A stretch of DNA of 7,658 nt from Paludibacteraceae bacterium. Lineage in GTDB: Bacteria > Bacteroidota > Bacteroidia > Bacteroidales > Paludibacteraceae. Shown here in pieces: positions 1 through 4,497 of the stretch. The notes below the pieces were generated by a model. It was not told where the DNA came from. It did no database searches and was given only the letters and a program-made list of their open reading frames with translations. The translations under genes were made by a program, and so were the position numbers. The DNA is taken from contig JAFPLG010000110.1 in the NCBI GenBank assembly GCA_017402895.1, positions 1 through 7,658 on the forward strand. The letters are read 5' to 3'. Every line of letters starts with the position of its first letter. Positions within the stretch are counted from its first letter, which is position 1.

Positions 1-710
1 ACACTATGTCGGTTTGGATCAAGCGTACGGGTGATAACACGCGAAAAGAAGATTTCCATCTCCTGTATTACTCGTGGATGGGTACGGCTAAGGGTAGTAA
101 GTATAAAAACAAGGCCGGTAAATATACCGTTACGGAGCGCGTTAACGAAGAAAGTGACATCCGCTCGGCGACTGATGGCAATGAGTTTGGAACCGATCAG
201 AAAGCGACGCAAGTGGCGGAAGGATGGTATCGCGCTCGCGCAAAATACGAAAAATGGACCCAGATTAAGGTGCCGATTTATTACATGAACGACGGTAAAC
301 CGACCATGTGTAATGTGATCTTCTCGGCCGGTAACTATCCTGCTTTCCGTGCTAATGATGGTTTGTTTGCCGGTAACGGGTTGTACATCGACGACGTGCG
401 GTTGATCTACTCTTCCAAGATCGACAAGCTGAAGGTGAATGGCAAGGAGTGGAAAGAGTTTAATCCCGACAGCGAAGCCGTTCAGACTTGTGCGTTGAAC
501 GGAGCTAAAGAAGTGAAACTGGAAGCACTCCGCGGTATCGGTTCGTTGACGAATATCAAAGGCCAGACTGCTCGATTTAACGGACGCAAACTGGATAACA
601 AGGAGATGACCATTGAGCCAGGTACGATTAATGGTCAACCATGGGTGATCACCGTAAAAGCAGAAGACGGTTCTTCGAAACACGTCTACAAAATCAAATT
701 CGTGAATTAA
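1..710 (+). CDS. PCMD-type secreted protein, 3' part
   Basis: The reading frame is open at the left edge (codon at 3-5 is ACT), so the true start lies outside the window and the ATG at 6 is internal. About 235 residues remain, ending at TAA 708-710. Counted from that Met, residues 70-135 look like the end of a PCMD (putative carbohydrate metabolism) domain: AEGWYRARAKYEKW, a beta strand IKVPIYY, then GLYIDDVRLIY, the usual closing strand of this beta-sandwich. Residues 136-234 form a second beta-rich module ending in VYKIKFVN. Family members in Bacteroidetes are exported, often as lipoproteins, and are found near glycan-uptake genes; signal peptide and partners cannot be seen here. A glycan-related role is inferred from the family name only. 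It converges on tRNA-Ser(UGA) across a structured gap. Confidence 0.65.
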   Translation, partial: TMSVWIKRTGDNTRKEDFHLLYYSWMGTAKGSKYKNKAGKYTVTERVNEESDIRSATDGNEFGTDQKATQVAEGWYRARAKYEKWTQIKVPIYYMNDGKPTMCNVIFSAGNYPAFRANDGLFAGNGLYIDDVRLIYSSKIDKLKVNGKEWKEFNPDSEAVQTCALNGAKEVKLEALRGIGSLTNIKGQTARFNGRKLDNKEMTIEPGTINGQPWVITVKAEDGSSKHVYKIKFVN

Positions 711-755
711 GCGAAAGAGAGGGAGTCTTACGTTGCTCCGCTCCTAACAATCCCT

Positions 756-786
756 AATCCTTGCCAGGAACGTCCTTGCAAGGATT
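756..786. terminator. 9-bp stem hairpin, possible terminator
   Basis: AATCCTTGC (756-764) and GCAAGGATT (778-786) are perfect inverted repeats. The 13-nt interior can itself pair AGGA with TCCT around a 3-nt loop. The hairpin begins 45 bp after the stop codon of the PCMD gene. No run of T follows on the plus strand, so the terminator call is weak, and mRNA 3'-end protection is an alternative. Confidence 0.35.
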
Positions 787-801
787 GTCGCTAATTTCCA
801 A

Positions 802-841
802 AAAATGGAAACATTTGAGTAACCTCATCTGTTTCCATTTT
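802..841. terminator. 12-bp stem, candidate bidirectional terminator
   Basis: AAAATGGAAACA (802-813) and TGTTTCCATTTT (830-841) form a perfect 12-bp inverted repeat around a 16-nt interior that can pair TGAG with CTCA. On the minus strand the stem runs into six T residues, the form expected of an intrinsic terminator for the tRNA-Ser(UGA) transcript; on the plus strand four T residues follow. TTTCCA at 795-800 can instead pair with TGGAAA at 806-811, so two mutually exclusive folds are possible. Confidence 0.45.
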
Positions 842-859
842 GAACATTCCCGAACTTTC

Positions 860-879
860 CTTGCGGAAAGGGAGGTATT
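860..879 (-). repeat. Imperfect copy of tRNA-Ser 3' end
   Basis: Positions 860-879 match 976-995 at 18 of 20 bases in the same orientation; the mismatches are at 871 and 876. The matched stretch covers the last 16 nt of tRNA-Ser(UGA) plus 4 nt beyond it. A repeated tRNA 3' end is the usual scar of tRNA-targeted integration, but no integrase or cargo lies in the 96 bp between the copies. On the minus strand the copy forms part of a CTTTCC / GGAAAG hairpin (855-870) closed by a GCAA tetraloop, so it could be structural instead. Confidence 0.4.
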
Positions 880-979
880 TCTTCGTAATCCACAGTCTGC
901 CGATGGCATCCTGTGCAATCCTTTGCCGATGTTTGCTTGCTCAAGCAAGCTTGGACAGACAAACCTCGCCAAAGTCTTG

Positions 980-1064
980 CGGAAAGAGAGGGATTCGAAC
1001 CCCCGGACCCGTTAAGGTCAACGGTTTTCAAGACCGCCGCGATCGACCACTCCGCCATCTTTCC
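980..1064 (-). tRNA. tRNA-Ser(UGA)
   Basis: On the minus strand the gene is 85 nt long. The acceptor stem pairs GGAAAGA (1058-1064) with TCTTTCC (981-987), and G is the discriminator base at 980, as usual for serine tRNAs. The anticodon loop is CTTGAAA, giving anticodon UGA, which reads UCA and related serine codons. The T arm carries GGTTCGAATCC. A long variable arm lies between the anticodon and T arms, as required for class II tRNAs. No CCA is encoded (CAA follows), so the CCA end must be added after transcription. Confidence 0.96.
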
Positions 1065-1105
1065 TGTCGCGTTCGGCAACAAGCGCACCGAAACGAAATC
1101 GGGTG

Positions 1106-1137
1106 CAAAGGTACTGCTTTTTTTTGAAATACACAAA
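1106..1137 (-). promoter_or_regulatory. Bacteroidetes-type promoter for tRNA-Ser(UGA)
   Basis: Read on the minus strand, TTTG (1134-1137) is followed after exactly 20 bp by TACCTTTG (1106-1113), a full match to the TTTG-N19-21-TAnnTTTG promoter recognised by the primary sigma factor of Bacteroidetes. Transcription would start near 1099, leaving about 35 nt before the mature tRNA 5' end at 1064. Confidence 0.75.
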
Positions 1138-1152
1138 TAAAAGGTTGAAATA

Positions 1153-1184
1153 TTTGCAGAAGCGAAAAAAAAGTAGTAATTTTG
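1153..1184 (+). promoter_or_regulatory. Bacteroidetes-type promoter for rlmL-queA-tatD operon
   Basis: TTTG (1153-1156), a 20-bp spacer and TAATTTTG (1177-1184) match the TTTG / TAnnTTTG consensus fully. The predicted start near 1190 leaves a leader of only about 14 nt before ATG 1204, with no Shine-Dalgarno sequence. It stands back to back with the tRNA-Ser promoter; 15 bp separate their upstream boxes. Confidence 0.78.
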
Positions 1185-1203
1185 TACGCTTAAAACATAG
1201 CAT

Positions 1204-2397
1204 ATGGCGGATAAACGTGCTTTTAAAATGGTGGCTAAGACCTTCAAGGGTCTGGAGGAAGTGCTGGCACAGGAACTGACGGAACTGGGCGCAGATGAGG
1301 TACAGATCCAGCGCCGAGCAGTTAGCTTCAGTGGCGACAAGGCGATGCTGTATAGTGCCAATCTATGGCTCAGAACAGCGTTGAGAGTGCTGGTGCCGGT
1401 GAAAAGTGAAAGGTTGAAGGTGAAAGGTGAAAGGAGGCCGGAAGATCAGCTGTATGATATTGTGAGGGGCATCAACTGGGCGAAGTATATGACAGCCGAG
1501 ACCAGTTTTGCCATTGATGCGACGGCATATAGCGACTCGTTACGCAATAGTCGATTTGTGACGTATCGCGTGAAGGATGCCATAGTCGATTATTGGCAGG
1601 AGCGGGAAGGACGGCGTCCGAATGTGCAGGTGACCGATCCGGACCTGCGTATCAACGTCCATGTCGGTGGCGAACAAGTGACCGTCTCGCTCGACAGTAG
1701 TGGGGAGAGTTTGCATAAACGTGGATATCGCGTAGCTACAACCGAGGCCCCTCTGAGCGAGGTGCTGGCTGTGGGTATGCTGCTGCTGGCCGGTTGGCAG
1801 GGACAGAGCGACCTGTATGACCCGATGTGCGGTTCGGGTACGATACCTATCGAGGCTGCGCTCATCGCCTTAAATATCCCGCCTGGCGTGTTTCGCAAGG
1901 AGTTTGCTTTTGAGCGTTGGCAGGATTTTGATGCCGAACTATGGGAAGAAATCTACAACGACGACTCGCGTGAACGTGCCTTTACGCATACAATCTATGC
2001 CTCGGATGCCAGTTTCTATGCCATCCAGCAAGCCGAGAAGAATATCAAGTCCGCAGGAGTGGCCAAGTACGTGAACCTTCGTCAGGTACGCATGGAGGAG
2101 CGGAGAGCCTCCGCAGGAGAAAACGCTATGCAAGGAGCACTCGTGTTGCTCAACCCGCCTTACGGCGAACGACTGGCGCAGCAGAAAGATATGCTCCAGC
2201 TCTACGGCGCTATTGGTACGACGCTTAAGCACCAGTTCGCGGGTGCCACGGCGTGGATCATCTCGTCGAACGACGAGGCGATGAAGCAGATCGGACTGAA
2301 ACCAAGCCGGAAGATGCGCCTGCTGAACGGCGAATTGGATTGCCAATTTAACAAATACGAACTATTTCAAGGAAAGCGAAAAGACAATAACCAATGA
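1204..2397 (+). CDS. rlmL: THUMP class I SAM-dependent RNA methyltransferase, RlmL-like
   Basis: This cytoplasmic 397-aa enzyme belongs to the family of E. coli RlmL, which makes m2G2445 in 23S rRNA, and of B. subtilis YpsC. The N-terminal half (about residues 5-165) fits a ferredoxin-like plus THUMP RNA-binding region. The Rossmann methyltransferase domain shows SAM motif I DPMCGSG at 206-212 and the catalytic NPPYGER at 317-323, typical of exocyclic-amine (guanine N2) methylation. It lacks the second methyltransferase (RlmK) fused in E. coli. The start at 1204 follows a strong promoter by about 20 bp, and the conserved MVAKTFKGLEEVLAQEL begins soon after. Residues 66-77 (KSERLKVKGER region) come from a 7-bp tandem array and look like a charged insertion. 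The stop TGA overlaps the queA ATG by 4 bp. The exact target base is inferred from the family. Confidence 0.9.
   Translation: MADKRAFKMVAKTFKGLEEVLAQELTELGADEVQIQRRAVSFSGDKAMLYSANLWLRTALRVLVPVKSERLKVKGERRPEDQLYDIVRGINWAKYMTAETSFAIDATAYSDSLRNSRFVTYRVKDAIVDYWQEREGRRPNVQVTDPDLRINVHVGGEQVTVSLDSSGESLHKRGYRVATTEAPLSEVLAVGMLLLAGWQGQSDLYDPMCGSGTIPIEAALIALNIPPGVFRKEFAFERWQDFDAELWEEIYNDDSRERAFTHTIYASDASFYAIQQAEKNIKSAGVAKYVNLRQVRMEERRASAGENAMQGALVLLNPPYGERLAQQKDMLQLYGAIGTTLKHQFAGATAWIISSNDEAMKQIGLKPSRKMRLLNGELDCQFNKYELFQGKRKDNNQ
1399..1433 (-). repeat. Heptamer array A (5 units), inside rlmL
   Basis: Five tandem 7-bp units: GTGAAAA, GTGAAAG, GTTGAAG, GTGAAAG, GTGAAAG. Read on the minus strand the register is TTTCACC, the same family as arrays B, C and F. 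They encode residues 66-77 of the methyltransferase, a lysine/glutamate-rich stretch. Confidence 0.8.
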
Positions 2398-2413
2398 CCT
2401 ATAACCAATCACC
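2386..2413 (+). repeat. Heptamer array B (4 units), rlmL/queA junction
   Basis: AATAACC, AATGACC, TATAACC, AATCACC in uninterrupted 7-bp register. The second unit (2393-2399) contains both the rlmL stop TGA (2395-2397) and the queA start ATG (2394-2396), so the translational overlap is built from the repeat itself. Confidence 0.8.
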
Positions 2414-3644
2414 ATTATACATAGCTGATTATAACTATCCGCTGCCGGACGAGCGGATTGCAAAGTACCCGCTCCGTGAGCGGGACCAGAGTAAACTGCT
2501 TGTTTACCAGCCGTCTGGAATCCAGGAGGACCGATTCAGAAACGTAGGCGACTATATCGTGCCGGGCTCACTCCTTGTATATAATAACACGCGCGTGATA
2601 CAAGCCCGCCTGGAGTTCCACAAACGCAGCAGCCAACTGGATGAAAACGGGATGCTGGTTCCGGGAGCCAGAATCGAGGTGTTCTGCCTGGAGCCGATAG
2701 AGCCGCACGACTACCAACTATCGCTCGGTAGCACTACCGGTTGCACGTGGAAATGCATGGTGGGCAATGCGAAAAAGTGGAAAGAGGGTGATCCCCTCAC
2801 ATTAACCATTAACCATTCGCCGTTAACCGTTACGCTGAAAGCGTACAAGGAGGCGCAGATGGGAAATACCTTTGCCGTTCGGTTTGTATGGGATGATGAA
2901 CGAGTGTCGTTTGCAGAGATACTGGATGCGGTGGGCGAACTGCCTATTCCTCCGTATCTGAACCGCAAGACCGAAGAGAGCGACAAGCAAACCTATCAGA
3001 CGGTCTATTCGCGTATCAAGGGAAGTGTGGCGGCACCGACGGCGGGACTGCATTTCACGGAACGCGTGCTCAACGATTTGCACGAACGCGGCATCAAGAC
3101 CACGGAACTGACGCTCCATGTGGGTGCCGGAACGTTCCTGCCCGTGAAGACCGAGGACGCCAACCAGCACACAATGCATACCGAGATCATTGCTGTTCCG
3201 CGCGAGACAATATGTGACATCCAGGCCAATCTGGGGAAGATAGTGGCAGTCGGTACGACCAGTATGCGAACGCTGGAAAGCCTCTATTTCATGGGATGCA
3301 ACAAGGCGGCGCATGTGGGACAATTTGAACCCTATGAGAAAGAATACGCGTTGAGTGCAAAAGAGGCATTTCAGTCATTGTTGGATTGGATGGACGAGAC
3401 GGGGCAGGAGACATTGCATGCCGAGACGCAGATTATGATCAAACCGGGGTATGCGTTTCGGGTTGTGGATCAGCTGATTACCAACTTTCACCAACCGCAA
3501 TCAACCTTGCTGCTTCTGGTGAGCGCGTTTGTAGGAGGTGACTGGAAGCGGATCTATGATTATGCCTTGAGCCACGACTTCCGCTTCCTCTCATACGGAG
3601 ATTCCAGTATCCTAACCAGGAGTAAATTGGAAAATGGTAAATGA
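2394..3644 (+). CDS. queA: S-adenosylmethionine:tRNA ribosyltransferase-isomerase
   Basis: QueA transfers and isomerises the ribosyl group of SAM onto 7-aminomethyl-7-deazaguanine (preQ1) at wobble position 34 of tRNAs with GUN anticodons, giving epoxyqueuosine. Visible family blocks are DYNYPLPDERIAKYPL (12-27), PIPPYL (184-189), SVAAPTAGLHFT (211-222), LHVGAGTFLPVK (241-252), VGTTSMRTLES (286-296), NFHQPQSTLLLL (364-375) and RFLSYGDSS (397-405). At 416 aa it is longer than the usual 340-360 aa and fits the long form seen in Bacteroidetes. The N-terminal MTYNQSP, residues 136-145 and the C-terminal TRSKLENGK tail are wholly or partly encoded by heptamer arrays. The start is fixed by the ATGA overlap with rlmL; no later in-frame Met precedes the conserved DY. 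Translation is probably coupled to both neighbours. Confidence 0.95.
   Translation: MTYNQSPLYIADYNYPLPDERIAKYPLRERDQSKLLVYQPSGIQEDRFRNVGDYIVPGSLLVYNNTRVIQARLEFHKRSSQLDENGMLVPGARIEVFCLEPIEPHDYQLSLGSTTGCTWKCMVGNAKKWKEGDPLTLTINHSPLTVTLKAYKEAQMGNTFAVRFVWDDERVSFAEILDAVGELPIPPYLNRKTEESDKQTYQTVYSRIKGSVAAPTAGLHFTERVLNDLHERGIKTTELTLHVGAGTFLPVKTEDANQHTMHTEIIAVPRETICDIQANLGKIVAVGTTSMRTLESLYFMGCNKAAHVGQFEPYEKEYALSAKEAFQSLLDWMDETGQETLHAETQIMIKPGYAFRVVDQLITNFHQPQSTLLLLVSAFVGGDWKRIYDYALSHDFRFLSYGDSSILTRSKLENGK
2801..2828 (+). repeat. Heptamer array C (4 units), inside queA
   Basis: ATTAACC, ATTAACC, ATTCGCC, GTTAACC in exact 7-bp register, followed by a decayed GTTACGC. They encode residues 136-145 (TLTINHSPLT) in a variable region between the WKEGDP turn and the following beta strand. 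Confidence 0.75.
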
Positions 3645-3660
3645 CCAAATGGTAAATGGT
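3621..3660 (-). repeat. Heptamer array D, queA/tatD junction
   Basis: Plus-strand units are AGTAAAT, GGAAAAT, GGTAAAT and GGTAAAT, broken once by a T (3628) and once by an 8-bp GACCAAAT (3643-3650). On the minus strand the unit is ATTTACC, again fitting NNTNACC. AATGACC on the plus strand (3640-3646) equals units of arrays B and F, so orientations may be mixed. The array holds the queA stop (3642-3644) and both candidate tatD starts (3634 and 3649). Confidence 0.7.
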
Positions 3661-4479
3661 TTGATAGATACGCATTGTCATATTGATGAAGAGGCGTTTG
3701 CTGAGGATCGCGAGGCGGTGATTGCACGACAGCGAGAAGCTGGTGTGGAGGCAATCGTGGTGCCCGGGGTAAACCGTGCATCGATATCTACTGTGATGGA
3801 TGTATGCCAAGGGTATAAGGGCTATTGCTTTCCGGCGCTGGGTTTGCATCCCGAAGATGTGAAGGCCAATTGGCAGGAAGAATTGGCTGTGATAGAGCAT
3901 GCTATTCGCACCAATCGGAATGAACTGGTGGCTATCGGCGAAATAGGTCTGGATTACTATTGGGACAAGACGTATAAGGGGGAGCAGAAAGAAGTGCTAC
4001 GCAGGCAATTGCTCTTGGCGCGTGAACTCGATTTGCCGGTGATTCTGCACAACAGAGAATCCACCGAAGATATACTACGCGTCGTCAACGATGTCAGCTG
4101 TCAGCGATCAGCATTCAGTTCGCTTCGCGGTGTATTCCATTGTTTCAGCGGCAGCAAAGAGACGGCAGAGATAGTCCTTGGGATGGGCTTTTATCTGGGT
4201 ATAGGAGGTGTGCTGACATTCAAAAATAGCAAATTGAGCGAGACGCTGAGGGAATTAAATAATTCAGCAATCACCAATGACCAATCACCGATTCTCGAGC
4301 GTCTCTTGCTAGAGACAGACGCCCCGTATATGGCGCCTGTGCCGCATCGCGGGGAACGAAACGAGAGCCTGCTGATGATCCATGTGGCGGAGCGTTTGGC
4401 TGAGGTATTCGAGTGCTCTGTAGACGAAATCATCGAGAGAACGAGCGCTAATGCCAGAAGACTATTTCATTTGAACTAA
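3634..4479 (+). CDS. tatD: TatD-family metal-dependent hydrolase (DNase)
   Basis: TatD proteins are cytoplasmic TIM-barrel hydrolases with 3'-5' exonuclease activity on DNA, linked to DNA repair and turnover. The metal site is complete: H14 and H16 in DTHCH, E103 in GEIGLD, H139 in LHNRES, H169 in HCFSG and D229 in LETDAPY. Length is 281 aa against a usual 255-265. The excess matches two array-encoded loops: residues 153-162 (DVSCQRSAFS) just before HCFSG, and 210-219 (NSAITNDQSP) just before LETDAPY. The ATG at 3634 overlaps queA by 11 bp. The in-frame ATG at 3649 gives MVNGLIDTHCH, closer to the family N-terminus, and is a real alternative. AGGAG at 3618-3622 is Shine-Dalgarno-like, but this phylum rarely uses one. 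The natural substrate cannot be told from sequence. Confidence 0.92.
   Translation: MVNDQMVNGLIDTHCHIDEEAFAEDREAVIARQREAGVEAIVVPGVNRASISTVMDVCQGYKGYCFPALGLHPEDVKANWQEELAVIEHAIRTNRNELVAIGEIGLDYYWDKTYKGEQKEVLRRQLLLARELDLPVILHNRESTEDILRVVNDVSCQRSAFSSLRGVFHCFSGSKETAEIVLGMGFYLGIGGVLTFKNSKLSETLRELNNSAITNDQSPILERLLLETDAPYMAPVPHRGERNESLLMIHVAERLAEVFECSVDEIIERTSANARRLFHLN
4091..4118 (+). repeat. Heptamer array E (4 units, second motif), inside tatD
   Basis: ATGTCAG, CTGTCAG, CGATCAG, CATTCAG in exact 7-bp register, consensus NNNTCAG (CTGANNN on the other strand). This is a different unit from the NNTNACC arrays but has the same period and the same four-copy length. It encodes residues 153-162 of TatD. 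Confidence 0.75.
4262..4289 (+). repeat. Heptamer array F (4 units), inside tatD
   Basis: ATTCAGC, AATCACC, AATGACC, AATCACC in exact 7-bp register; the last three are identical to units of array B. AATTCAG at 4261-4267 also fits the NNNTCAG motif of array E. It encodes residues 210-219 of TatD, directly upstream of the metal-binding LETDAPY strand. Confidence 0.78.
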
Positions 4480-4497
4480 TTAACCGATTTATATACC

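Larger units (their letters stand above)
711..979. other. Hairpin-rich intergenic region
   Basis: This 269-bp gap between two convergent genes contains at least five successive inverted repeats: 756-786, 802-841, 855-870, 891-915 and 931-964. I see no promoter-like TAnnTTTG box and no convincing coding sequence. Small open frames cross it on both strands, but they run through the hairpin arms and resemble nothing I recognise. In the minus direction the region would be the 3' trailer of tRNA-Ser(UGA); in the plus direction it would be the 3' end of the PCMD gene transcript. It may be a terminator region, a non-coding RNA or a dispersed repeat. Confidence 0.55.

Noticed and set aside
6..8. ATG at position 6 as the true start of the first gene
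   Set aside because: The frame is open to the window edge and the protein begins mid-domain, so the gene is truncated by the window.
754..1015. Small open frames on both strands of the hairpin region (72 and 84 codons)
   Set aside because: They run through inverted-repeat arms. The plus-strand frame extends into the tRNA and the minus-strand frame begins just beside it. Neither has a promoter box or a recognisable motif.
825..1361. 178-codon minus-strand frame
   Set aside because: It spans the tRNA-Ser gene and both promoters and overlaps the start of rlmL; a shadow frame.
3618..3622. AGGAG as a ribosome binding site for tatD
   Set aside because: Spacing to ATG 3634 is acceptable, but it lies inside queA coding sequence, no other gene here has one, and Bacteroidetes seldom use Shine-Dalgarno pairing.
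1399..4289. CRISPR-like or simple microsatellite explanation for the repeat arrays
   Set aside because: Units are 7 bp with no spacers, so not CRISPR. They are degenerate, share a consensus across separate loci and occur in both orientations, which does not fit independent simple-sequence expansion well.
4480..4497. A further heptamer array between tatD and the next gene
   Set aside because: Only one ATTAACC-like unit is present (as also near 7073), which is expected by chance.
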